A stretch of DNA of 64,000 nucleotides, taken from positions 2,670,484 to 2,734,483 of the forward strand of contig NZ_AP025523.1 in assembly GCF_027923555.1 (NCBI RefSeq). Reading direction: 5' to 3'. The notes under the pieces are model-generated. The model ran no database searches and was not told the DNA's origin. It saw only the letters and a list, made by a program, of their open reading frames with translations. Numbering within the stretch: the first letter of the stretch is position 1; each line of letters starts with the position of its first letter. This DNA comes from Vulcanimicrobium alpinum (GTDB taxonomy: Bacteria; Vulcanimicrobiota; Vulcanimicrobiia; Vulcanimicrobiales; Vulcanimicrobiaceae). Position numbers and translations under genes: made by a program. Positions 11,319 through 18,848 of this stretch are shown piece by piece.

Positions 11319-12284
11319 TCAAGGGCTCGGGTTGAGGCGCTGGACGAAGTCGCCGGTGCCCTTGGCGTTGCGGTCGCCCCATACGGTCCAGACGGCATGA
11401 TTGGACGAATCGATCCCGACCGTGCCCACCGCCGCATCGACCTTCGTCGTATCGAGCACCGTCGGGGCGCCGTTCTTCGTCAACTGGAAGCGCGTCACGC
11501 CGCCCCCGCCGCCGCAAGCGACGATATGCTGCTTGGCGTCGAGGTCGCACTGGTCGAAGCGGGCCGAACCGACCTGCCCGATCTTCTTCCCGTCCGGCGT
11601 ATAAGCGACGAAGAGGCCCTTGGCGGGGTCGGCCGCATCTCCGCCGCCGACGACGATCTGATCGAACTCCGCATCGCACTGCAGCGGGTGGTTGTGCACC
11701 AGCTCGGGTGTCGGAATCGTTCGCGACACCCGCAGCCCCGACGGGTCGATCACCGCAATCTCGTGCACGTTGTCGATGTTCTGATACACCTCGTGCGTCT
11801 TCGGGTTGACGGCGAGATACTCGGGCTTGTGGCCCGGGATCTCAATCGACTTCACGACCTTGAACGAGTTCGCATCGACGACGTACAGATGCGTGCCGTC
11901 GTCCTCCGCGACATACACCCGTTCCGTGGAGCGGTCGAACGCGAGCGCGTCGACGGCTGAGCCCACCTCAACGCTCTTGACGACCTTCATCGCCACGGGA
12001 TCCACTTCCATGACGGACTTCTCGGCACCGACGAACACGTGACCCGTCGACGGATCGACCGCGATGCCGTGCGACGCGCCGGTACGCACTTGTCCGAGGA
12101 CCGCTCCGGAGTCGGCGTCCACGACCAGCAGGGCCCGCGCACCGGTGTGCGCGGCATAGACGCGCCGCCGCGCCGCGTCGACGGTAACGTAATCGAAGCC
12201 GCTGTAGACGGGGACGGGTTGCGGCGGAGCAGCAGGTGTCAGCACGGCGACGTCCGTTCGAACGGAGCACCGCAGCTCCTCCAT
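11319..12284 (-). CDS. YncE-like beta-propeller protein
   Basis: A 321-residue protein made of repeated blades of the YVTN/40-residue type (DYVTVDAARRRVYAAHTGA, GIAVDPSTGHVFVGAEKS, LAFDRSTERVYVAEDDGT, LAVNPKTHEVYQNIDNV). Such propellers are often exported and bind small ligands or proteins. No convincing signal peptide follows the ATG at 12284, although the first 25 residues are linker-like and the start may be wrong. It lies upstream of the metY leader, so that operon may read through from this gene. Function is unknown. Confidence 0.7.
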   Translation of the reverse strand: MEELRCSVRTDVAVLTPAAPPQPVPVYSGFDYVTVDAARRRVYAAHTGARALLVVDADSGAVLGQVRTGASHGIAVDPSTGHVFVGAEKSVMEVDPVAMKVVKSVEVGSAVDALAFDRSTERVYVAEDDGTHLYVVDANSFKVVKSIEIPGHKPEYLAVNPKTHEVYQNIDNVHEIAVIDPSGLRVSRTIPTPELVHNHPLQCDAEFDQIVVGGGDAADPAKGLFVAYTPDGKKIGQVGSARFDQCDLDAKQHIVACGGGGGVTRFQLTKNGAPTVLDTTKVDAAVGTVGIDSSNHAVWTVWGDRNAKGTGDFVQRLNPSP

Positions 12285-12379
12285 CGCAACGACGGTACGC
12301 GCAATTCACCGCGTTCCCGCTCCGCATAAACGGCGCTTAACAAAACGGCAACCTGTCATTAAGGTCGTGCCAGGACCCT

Positions 12380-15043
12380 GTGCAAGAGATGAACAGACAC
12401 ACGATGCGCGTCGCTATCGCGGCGGCGCTCTTCCTTGCGACGGGGGCCGGTACGGTCCTCAGCTCCTCCCCTGTGCTCGCGCAAGCGGCGCAGACCGCGA
12501 CCATCACCGGCAACGTCGTCGATCAGCAGACGGGGCTCGGGCTGTCCGGTACGAGCGTGGTGCTGTTCCAAGCGGGCCGTCGGATCGCCGAGACGACGAC
12601 GGACAACGCGGGAACGTTCACGTTCGCGAACCAGCCGGCCGGGATCTACGATCTCGAATTCGCCGTGAACGGCTATCAGCGCGCCCGACTGACCGATCAA
12701 GCCGTGGCGCCGGGAACGGCGGGGATCACGCTGCGCGTCGTCCTCACCCGCGCCACGGGCGAAGGCTCCCTGCGCATCATCGGTCGCGTCAATGCGACGC
12801 GGTCAGCCCTCGCGACGACCACCGTCATCAACCGCAACATCGACCCGATCGCGATTCAGAGCGAAGCAAAACTGCGCGTCGGCGACGCGCTGCTTGCGGC
12901 GCCCGGCCTTACCTCGTTCAACCTCGACTCCGCACCCGGCGACGACCTCAACATCTCGATCCGCGGGCAGCGCCCGTCGGAAGCGCAGTTGCTGATCGAC
13001 GGTCACCCGGTCGGGCCGCAAGGCGTGTTCAACGGTACGGGCGGCGGCTTCAACTATCAGCTCTCGCCGTCGTTCGCGCTGAACAACATCGCGATCACCT
13101 ACGGTACCGGCGGAGCCGCGCTCACCGGCGTGCAGGCGCTCGCGGGGACGATCGACTTCCAGACGATCGACCCGACGCGCACGCCGGAATTTTCCTTCAA
13201 GCAAGGCTTCGGGACGCAGGCGCGTTCGCAAACCGTCGCGCAGGCGACCGGCACGATCGGCCGCCTCGGCTACGCGTTCGTGCACGGCGTCGAGGGCAGC
13301 GTCGGCGGGTTCGACCCGCAGGTCGTCACGCAGTCCGGTCTGCTCGCCGGCGACGCCACCTCCGCCAACGTCGCGGCGAACACCTGGCTCGTCACCGGCA
13401 ACTACGTCCTGCGCAACTCGCTGGGCAAACTGCGCTATCAGCTTTCGCCGAAAACCTCCGTCGCGCTCGGCTTCTACGACGCGACGTCGTGGGACGACAA
13501 GACCGGCGAAGGCGACAACGACTTCGTGACGCCGGAGTTTGCGCTCTACTCGGCACAGCAGGGCGGCAACACGTGCACGCTCCCGGACGGGAGCACGGGT
13601 TACCTTGCGGCTACCGACGCGAACCCGAACGCCTGCTTCACTCCGGCGCAGTATGCCTCGACGTTCTCGGGACCCTCGGGCGGCACGCCGCTCGCGTTTC
13701 AGACCCTGCACCTGCAAGACTATAATTACCGGCTCACGACGGCGCTCGGCGCCAACACGATCGTGGTCGAGGGCTTCCAGAACGCGTTCTACCAGTATTA
13801 CGATCGCAATCTGGCGGGCTTCACCAATAAGTACCGCACGGTCGGCGGACGCATCAGCGACGACTTCGTGACCGATCACAACGACCTCGGGATCGGGTTC
13901 CTGAGCGTCGCCCAAATCTATCAGAGCGGCACGTACGGCCCGAAGGGCGTCAAGAACAAGCCGGATGTTCCGCAGGTGACGAACAATGTGTTCCTGCGCG
14001 ACATCTACAAGTTCGGTCCCGCACTGACGGCGTTCGCGAACCTCAACCTCCAGCACAGTTCCGTCACCGCAACGAGTTCGCTCGATCCCCGCCTGTCGCT
14101 GGTGTACAACCCGAAGGGTGTCGACATCTATCGCGTCTCGGTCGGCCGCGGCACCGAGGCGCCGAACGCCTCGCTCAAGTCGTCGCCTCCGAACGTGACG
14201 ACGCAGCCGGGCGCGCTCAACCCCAACTGCGGCGGACTGAACAGCATCGGCAGCTCGTCGAACCCGACCTTGGTCGACGAAAAAGCGAACTCGATCGAGC
14301 TTTCATACGGTCACCGCTTCTCGAACGACAGCAACTTTCAGATCGTCGGCTACGATCAGGAAATCAGCAATCCGATCTTCTCGAGCGTCCTGCCGCTCAC
14401 GACGTTCGGCCCGAGTGCCGTGCCGGCCAACCTCGCCGCTTATCTTGCCCGCATCAGCGGCTACTGCGGACGTCCGGCGACGATCGCGCAGCTCGCGCTC
14501 ACGTCGGCCACCAACGCCGGAGCGGGCCGTTTCCGCGGCATCAGCGCGACGGAGCGCTACCGCGTCACCCGCTCGTTCCTGGTCGACGCCGGCCTCGATG
14601 TGCTCTCGGCGCGCTACTACGGCGTGCCGATCCTCTCCCAGCAGAACAACGTCACGCTCATCAACGGCGGTCAGCTGGTCGGCGTGCCGTTCATGAAAGC
14701 GAACCTCGGGCTCGATTTCACGTTCAACAGCAAGGCGGAGGTCCGGTTCGACGGGTACTTCGTCGGCCGCAACAACGCGCTCTATCGGCCGCCGTTCTCG
14801 TACGCCGACGGGTTCTTCAGCACGCCGTTGCAGCACGGGCTGACGCTCAACATCGGCGTGTCGAACATGTTCAACAGCCAGTACGATCAGTACGGCCGCT
14901 TCGGCTACGCGCAGTATCTCCACGAGAACGCGTTCGGGAGCGACGCGAACGCGCTGCAGGAACAGTTCAACGGAAACTTCGGCGAGCGTTTCGGCCTCCC
15001 CGAACGCTCCTTCGTGTTTTCCGTCAGCACGCGGGTACGCTGA
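12380..15043 (+). CDS. TonB-dependent receptor with carboxypeptidase-like regulatory domain
   Basis: An 887-residue outer-membrane receptor. The signal peptide is VAIAAALFLATGAGTVLSSSPVLAQA. Residues of about 40-130 form a CarboxypepD_reg-like beta-sandwich (ITGNVVDQQTGLGLSGTSVV). A plug domain follows (GDALLAAPGLTS, ISIRGQRPSEAQLLIDGHPVG), then a long beta-barrel ending in SFVFSVSTRVR. The ligand cannot be inferred, and no ExbB/TonB genes are nearby. The GTG at 12380 has AGGA upstream; ATG 12389 or 12404 would also retain the signal peptide. It is divergent from the beta-propeller gene with a 95-bp promoter gap. Confidence 0.85.
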   Translation: MQEMNRHTMRVAIAAALFLATGAGTVLSSSPVLAQAAQTATITGNVVDQQTGLGLSGTSVVLFQAGRRIAETTTDNAGTFTFANQPAGIYDLEFAVNGYQRARLTDQAVAPGTAGITLRVVLTRATGEGSLRIIGRVNATRSALATTTVINRNIDPIAIQSEAKLRVGDALLAAPGLTSFNLDSAPGDDLNISIRGQRPSEAQLLIDGHPVGPQGVFNGTGGGFNYQLSPSFALNNIAITYGTGGAALTGVQALAGTIDFQTIDPTRTPEFSFKQGFGTQARSQTVAQATGTIGRLGYAFVHGVEGSVGGFDPQVVTQSGLLAGDATSANVAANTWLVTGNYVLRNSLGKLRYQLSPKTSVALGFYDATSWDDKTGEGDNDFVTPEFALYSAQQGGNTCTLPDGSTGYLAATDANPNACFTPAQYASTFSGPSGGTPLAFQTLHLQDYNYRLTTALGANTIVVEGFQNAFYQYYDRNLAGFTNKYRTVGGRISDDFVTDHNDLGIGFLSVAQIYQSGTYGPKGVKNKPDVPQVTNNVFLRDIYKFGPALTAFANLNLQHSSVTATSSLDPRLSLVYNPKGVDIYRVSVGRGTEAPNASLKSSPPNVTTQPGALNPNCGGLNSIGSSSNPTLVDEKANSIELSYGHRFSNDSNFQIVGYDQEISNPIFSSVLPLTTFGPSAVPANLAAYLARISGYCGRPATIAQLALTSATNAGAGRFRGISATERYRVTRSFLVDAGLDVLSARYYGVPILSQQNNVTLINGGQLVGVPFMKANLGLDFTFNSKAEVRFDGYFVGRNNALYRPPFSYADGFFSTPLQHGLTLNIGVSNMFNSQYDQYGRFGYAQYLHENAFGSDANALQEQFNGNFGERFGLPERSFVFSVSTRVR

Positions 15044-15092
15044 ACCCCGTCACCCCGAGCCGAACCCCGTCATCCTGAGCTTGTCGAAGGGT
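15041..15092. repeat. Tandem 20-bp repeat with dispersed CCTGAGCTTGTCGAAGG motif
   Basis: Two adjacent 20-bp units (15041-15060 and 15061-15080) differ at four positions and share GAACCCCGTCA and GAGC. The second runs into CCTGAGCTTGTCGAAGG, a motif scattered through many bacterial genomes. The first unit contains the receptor stop codon, and the motif encodes the last residues (DPSTSSG) of the opposite small gene. Confidence 0.6.
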
Positions 15093-15345
15093 CGGGCAAA
15101 TCGTGGAACGTGCGCTTCGGCGCACGTTCTTCTTTTTCGAGGTCGTCGAGGTAGTAATACACGATCTTGCGGTCGTCGAAGCCGACCTTGGCAAGCTCGC
15201 GGCCGCCGATCTCGACGACCTCGTGGATGTGGCCTTCGACCCCCGCATAGCGGTAGTTCACGGCGGTGTAGTTGGGATCGTCGGCCTTGGGGCGCGGGAT
15301 GACCTTGGTCCCGCGCAGGGGGGTGCGATGGCGATGTTCGCTCAA
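15070..15345 (-). CDS. Small hypothetical protein, C-terminus built from a dispersed repeat
   Basis: A 91-residue protein from TTG 15345, which has GGAG upstream. The core (YTAVNYRYAGVEGHIHEVVEIG, then VGFDDRKIVYYYLDDL) has ordinary coding character with many Tyr residues and no signal peptide. The last seven residues, DPSTSSG, come from the dispersed repeat, so the original C-terminus may have been replaced. It is divergent from the carbonic-anhydrase-like gene by 42 bp. The family is not recognised. Confidence 0.5.
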   Translation of the reverse strand: MSEHRHRTPLRGTKVIPRPKADDPNYTAVNYRYAGVEGHIHEVVEIGGRELAKVGFDDRKIVYYYLDDLEKEERAPKRTFHDLPDPSTSSG

Positions 15346-15387
15346 ATGATCCGCTCCAGATTCGCCGTCATTCTTCGAGGGAGACGC

Positions 15388-15945
15388 ATGATCATCGAAT
15401 ACCGCGGGAAGCGCCCGAAGGTGGCGCCGACCGCGTTCGTCGCGCCGACCGCCGTGCTGATCGGCGACGTGGAGATCGGCGAGGAAGCCTCCGTCTGGTT
15501 CGGAACGGTGATCCGGGGCGACAACGGACCGATCCGGATCGGCGCGCGCGCGAACGTCCAGGACAACTCGGTGGTGCATGTCAGCGAGCACTGCGAGACG
15601 GTGATCGAAGAGGACGCGACGGTCGGCCACTGCGCCATCCTGGAAGACTGCCGGATCGGGAAGGGCGCGCTGATCGGCTCGAACGCGGTGGTGCTCAACG
15701 GCGCCGTCGTGGGCGAGCAGAGCCTGATCGCCGCCGGTGCGGTGGTGGCGGCGAACGCGAAGATCCCGCCGCGGGTCGTCGCGGCCGGCGCCCCGGCGAC
15801 GGTGAAAAAACAGCTCGAGGGCCCCGCCGTCGCGTGGGTCGAGCACGCGGGACCGGAGTACGTCGCGCTTTCGCGGTCGTATCTCCGCCACGGGATCGGC
15901 GATCCCGAGATGCACGAGATCGCGGAGTCGCACGTCGCTTCGTAA
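15388..15945 (+). CDS. Gamma-carbonic-anhydrase-like hexapeptide-repeat protein
   Basis: A 185-residue left-handed beta-helix protein, starting at ATG 15388 behind GAGGGAG. Hexapeptide repeats run from about residue 15 to 140. The gamma-CA landmarks are WFGTVIRGD (Arg and Asp), NVQDNSVVHV (Gln, Asp and first zinc His) and TVGHCAILEDC (second His). The third zinc His, normally five residues after the second (in a His-Gly-Cys context), is replaced by Glu. CO2-hydration activity is therefore doubtful; it may bind another metal or be a structural or acyltransferase-like relative. Confidence 0.8.
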   Translation: MIIEYRGKRPKVAPTAFVAPTAVLIGDVEIGEEASVWFGTVIRGDNGPIRIGARANVQDNSVVHVSEHCETVIEEDATVGHCAILEDCRIGKGALIGSNAVVLNGAVVGEQSLIAAGAVVAANAKIPPRVVAAGAPATVKKQLEGPAVAWVEHAGPEYVALSRSYLRHGIGDPEMHEIAESHVAS

Positions 15946-16027
15946 CCTCCCCGGGATCGCGCTCGCGGCGGCCGTCGCGCTCGTCGCGACCTTCGCCGCG
16001 CGCTACGTCCCGCTCGCCGGCGCGCCG

Positions 16028-16909
16028 GTGCTCGCGATCGTGCTCGGCATCGCGCTGCGCGCCGTGATGCCGCTCCCCGAACGATGTCGACCGGGGCTCG
16101 CGTTTTCGTCGCGCACGTTGCTGCAGGCGGCGATCGTCCTTTCGGGTCTCGCGCTTTCGATCGGCGCAGTGATCCGCACCGGCCTCGGTACGCTTCCGGT
16201 GACGCTCGGAAGCGTCGCCGTCGCACTCCTCCTCGCACCGCTCGTCGGACGCGCCCTTGGGCTGCGCGGCGCGGTACGCTCGCTGATCGGCGTCGGCACC
16301 GCGATCTGCGGTGCGTCCGCGATCGCGGCCGTGGCCTCGGTGATCGAGCCGGAAGAGACGGAGATCGCGCTTGCGATCGCAACGGTGTTTTTCTACAACA
16401 TCGCCGCCGTGCTGGTCTTCCCGCCGATCGGTCACGCGCTGCAGATGACGCAGGCGCAATTCGGACTGTGGGCGGGATCGGCGATCAACGACACCTCGTC
16501 GGTGGTTGCGGCGGGCTACGTCTACGGCCAGCAGGCCGGCGCCTACGCGACAATCGTCAAACTAACGCGCGCGACGCTGATCCTGCCGATCGTCGCGGGG
16601 ATCGTCGCGCTGCGCGCGCGCAGCGGTGCGGCCAAGGAGATTCCCTGGCGCCACATCGTGCCGTGGTTCATCTTGTGGTTTCTCGTCGCGGCGCTCGCGA
16701 GCGGAGCCGGGATCGTCCGGGCATCATGGCACGGTGCGATCGGCGTGCTCGCGACCTTCCTGATCGCGACGGCACTCGCCGCGATCGGCGTGAACACGGA
16801 ACTGCGGCGGCTCCTGCGCGCCGGTCCACGGCCGCTCGCGCTGGGGTTCTTCTTGTGGGTTGCGGTCGCGCTGTCGTCGCTTGCGATTCAGCGGGTTACG
16901 GGCCTGTAG
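16028..16909 (+). CDS. YeiH/UPF0324-family putative anion exporter
   Basis: About 293 residues with some nine to ten membrane helices. Typical landmarks are LAIVLGIALR, FSSRTLLQAAIVLSGLAL, GTAICGASAIAAVASVI and WAGSAINDTSSVVAAGY. The family is annotated as sulfate or other anion exporters with little direct evidence. The frame continues upstream from the GTG at 16028 as a hydrophobic helix (PGIALAAAVALVATFAARYV, from about 15950) that belongs to the family N-terminus, yet no ATG, GTG or TTG is found there. The real start is thus unclear. Confidence 0.75.
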   Translation: MLAIVLGIALRAVMPLPERCRPGLAFSSRTLLQAAIVLSGLALSIGAVIRTGLGTLPVTLGSVAVALLLAPLVGRALGLRGAVRSLIGVGTAICGASAIAAVASVIEPEETEIALAIATVFFYNIAAVLVFPPIGHALQMTQAQFGLWAGSAINDTSSVVAAGYVYGQQAGAYATIVKLTRATLILPIVAGIVALRARSGAAKEIPWRHIVPWFILWFLVAALASGAGIVRASWHGAIGVLATFLIATALAAIGVNTELRRLLRAGPRPLALGFFLWVAVALSSLAIQRVTGL

Positions 16910-17312
16910 GCTGCACCGCCGTGATCCGTGCGAACCCCATGACGGTTGTCGTCCCGTCGGCGTCGGTCGCGCGGAGATCGAGCCGGAGAGCGCCGTCGGG
17001 GGTGATCTCGCTGACGGTCGCCGTGCACGTCAGCGCTTGGTGCACGCGGGTGATCGCGACGAACCGCACGCCGAACTCCGCGATCGCCGAGAGCGGGAAC
17101 GTGTCGGTCAGCAAGCGTCCGAGATAGCCCATCACGAGCATCCCTTGAGCGAACACGTCGGGCATGCCGTGCGCGCGCGCGACGTCGGCGTCGATGTGCA
17201 TCGGGTTGTGATCTCCCGACGCACCGGCGTAGAGTGCGAGCGCCGTTCGCGTGATCGGCGGCACGGTCATCGTTGCTGCGATGTCACCTTTGCGCAATGG
17301 CCGCGCGCTCAC
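16896..17312 (-). CDS. MaoC-type (R)-hydratase subunit, HadB-like
   Basis: A 138-residue single hot-dog domain. The catalytic Asp/His are in LYAGASGDHNPMHIDADVA, followed by MGYLGRLLTDTF. Such proteins hydrate enoyl-CoA or dehydrate hydroxyacyl-ACP. The GTG at 17312 overlaps the upstream stop (GTGA); the upstream gene encodes the matching hot-dog subunit without this motif, as in two-subunit HadAB dehydratases. Its 3' end overlaps the convergent YeiH-type gene by 14 bp. Confidence 0.82.
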   Translation of the reverse strand: MSARPLRKGDIAATMTVPPITRTALALYAGASGDHNPMHIDADVARAHGMPDVFAQGMLVMGYLGRLLTDTFPLSAIAEFGVRFVAITRVHQALTCTATVSEITPDGALRLDLRATDADGTTTVMGFARITAVQPTGP

Positions 17313-17767
17313 GAGGCGGCGGACTCCGGCCGCACGACCAGCGTTTTGAACAGCGTGACGACGGGTTCGCCGGCCGCGTTCCGCACCTCGCTGCAGACGG
17401 CGATGAATTCGTACGGACTCGGCGGCCGCGTGTAGATGTCGTCGATCGACGCGCGCACCGTGAGCGTGTCGCCGGCGACGATCGGCACGTGATACGCGAA
17501 TCGCTGTTCGCCGTGCAGCACGCGTTCGATCGCGACGCCCAGGCGCTCCAGCAGGGCGAACGGACGCGACCCTTCCATTTCGAGCGTGTATGCGAACGTG
17601 GGCGGCGCGGGGAGGTCGCGATAGCCGGCCGCACAGGCGGCGGCGAGGTCGCTGAACACCGGGGACGTTTCGCCGATCGCCTGCGCGAAGAAACGCAGCC
17701 GGCCGCGTTCGACGTCGACGGTCATCGGCGGCGCTTCGTAGCCGATGAATGCTCTATCGATGGGCAC
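17309..17767 (-). CDS. FAS1-type dehydratase / HadA-like hot-dog subunit
   Basis: A 152-residue protein, taken to start at GTG 17767 (MPIDRAFIGYEAPPMTVDVE). The FFAQAIGETSPVFSD and ADTLTVRA-type strand pattern (IVAGDTLTVRASIDDIY) match the N-terminal MaoC/FAS1 dehydratase domain, which lacks the catalytic Asp-His pair and pairs with a HadB-like subunit. It overlaps the preceding amidotransferase gene by 14 bp and the next gene by 4 bp, so the three are one transcript. The acyl substrate is unknown. Confidence 0.75.
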   Translation of the reverse strand: MPIDRAFIGYEAPPMTVDVERGRLRFFAQAIGETSPVFSDLAAACAAGYRDLPAPPTFAYTLEMEGSRPFALLERLGVAIERVLHGEQRFAYHVPIVAGDTLTVRASIDDIYTRPPSPYEFIAVCSEVRNAAGEPVVTLFKTLVVRPESAAS

Positions 17768-18488
17768 GCGACGGTACCCGCGCCGCCGCGTCGGCGAAGG
17801 CGCGGAAGATGGCAAGGCTCGCGCCCCCGTCGAGGGTGCGCGTCGACTCCGGATGCCACTGCACCGCGAGCCAGAACGGCGAGGGAAAGCGGGCTTCGAG
17901 CGCTTCGACGATCCCGTCGTCGGTGTGCGCCACCGCGCAAAGGTCTGCGGCGATCCGTTCCGCGGCTTGATGATGACGCGCTCCGGTCGGCAGATCGTGC
18001 GTTCCGACGATCCGCGCCAGCATGCTCGCGGGCTCGATGCGAACGATGTGCCCGGGGATCAGTCCGCGTTCGCCGCGGCCCGACGGATCTCGCAGCGCGT
18101 GCCGGATCGGCGCGTCCGGTCCGAGCGCTTCGGGGATGTCTTGAATCAGCGTCCCGCCGAACGCGACGTTTGCGACCTGCATGCCGCGGCAGATGCAGAG
18201 CGTCGGGATCCCGCGTTCGCGCGCCGCACGAATCAGGGCAATCTCGAGCTCGTCCCGGGCCGTGTCGACGTCGTCGGTGAGCGATGAGGGTGCCGCATCG
18301 TACCGCTCGGGAGCGACGTCGCCGCCGCCGCACAGCAGCAGGGCCTCGACGCCGTCGAGGACGTGCACGCCCGCGTCGGGATCCGCAGCGCTCACGCGTA
18401 CCGGCTCGCCGCCGGCTTCGCGAACTGCGGCCTGGTACTCGGCGCCTTGCGAGCCGGTCGACAGAATCAGGGCGATTCGCGGCACCAA
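17754..18488 (-). CDS. Class I glutamine-amidotransferase-like hydrolase (peptidase C26)
   Basis: A 244-residue enzyme similar to gamma-glutamyl-GABA hydrolases (PuuD-like). The nucleophile Cys is in PTLCICRGMQVANVAFGG, the His/Glu pair in AVQWHPEST, and LLLCGGGDVAPERY marks the oxyanion region. It would cleave a gamma-glutamyl amide. No polyamine genes are nearby, so the substrate is open. It lies 11 bp after the VOC gene and overlaps the HadA-like gene. Confidence 0.8.
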   Translation of the reverse strand: MVPRIALILSTGSQGAEYQAAVREAGGEPVRVSAADPDAGVHVLDGVEALLLCGGGDVAPERYDAAPSSLTDDVDTARDELEIALIRAARERGIPTLCICRGMQVANVAFGGTLIQDIPEALGPDAPIRHALRDPSGRGERGLIPGHIVRIEPASMLARIVGTHDLPTGARHHQAAERIAADLCAVAHTDDGIVEALEARFPSPFWLAVQWHPESTRTLDGGASLAIFRAFADAAARVPSRAHR

Positions 18489-18499
18489 CGTGATCCGGC

Positions 18500-18835
18500 T
18501 CAGCGCGCGAAGATCTCGATCGTGTAGTGATCGGGATCGGTGACGAAGAGAGCGCGACCGCCGCCGTCGCGTGCGTACGTCCCCGTTCCGACGCGCTGCG
18601 CGATCTCGTCGAGCGCTTCGGGGCGTTCGACGCGCAGCGCGAGTTCGAATTTTGCACGCTCCGTCGGTGGCTCATGCTCGAAGACCAGCGTGAAGTCCCC
18701 GAAGGCGATCCGCACCGCGTCGCCGTGCCGGACGGCGCTCACGCCGAGCACGTCGCGGTAGAATCTCTCGGTCGCCTCGATATCGGCGACGCCGAGCGTC
18801 AAGCCCGAGGGAACGATCCCACCGGCCGCGTGCAT
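18500..18835 (-). CDS. VOC/glyoxalase-family protein
   Basis: A 111-residue protein with the beta-alpha-beta-beta-beta repeat of the vicinal oxygen chelate superfamily: LTLGVADIEATERFYRDVLG at the start, FTLVFEH in the middle and ALFVTDPDHYTIEIFAR at the end with the metal-type Glu. The start is ATG 18835, 13 bp from the dnaB stop. VOC proteins range from glyoxalases to dioxygenases and resistance proteins, so no reaction is assigned. Confidence 0.72.
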   Translation of the reverse strand: MHAAGGIVPSGLTLGVADIEATERFYRDVLGVSAVRHGDAVRIAFGDFTLVFEHEPPTERAKFELALRVERPEALDEIAQRVGTGTYARDGGGRALFVTDPDHYTIEIFAR

Positions 18836-18848
18836 GCTGCTCAGTCCC

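Noticed and set aside
12803-14056. 417-codon minus-strand open frame
   Set aside because: Antisense to the TonB-type receptor; Val/Arg-rich without domain features.
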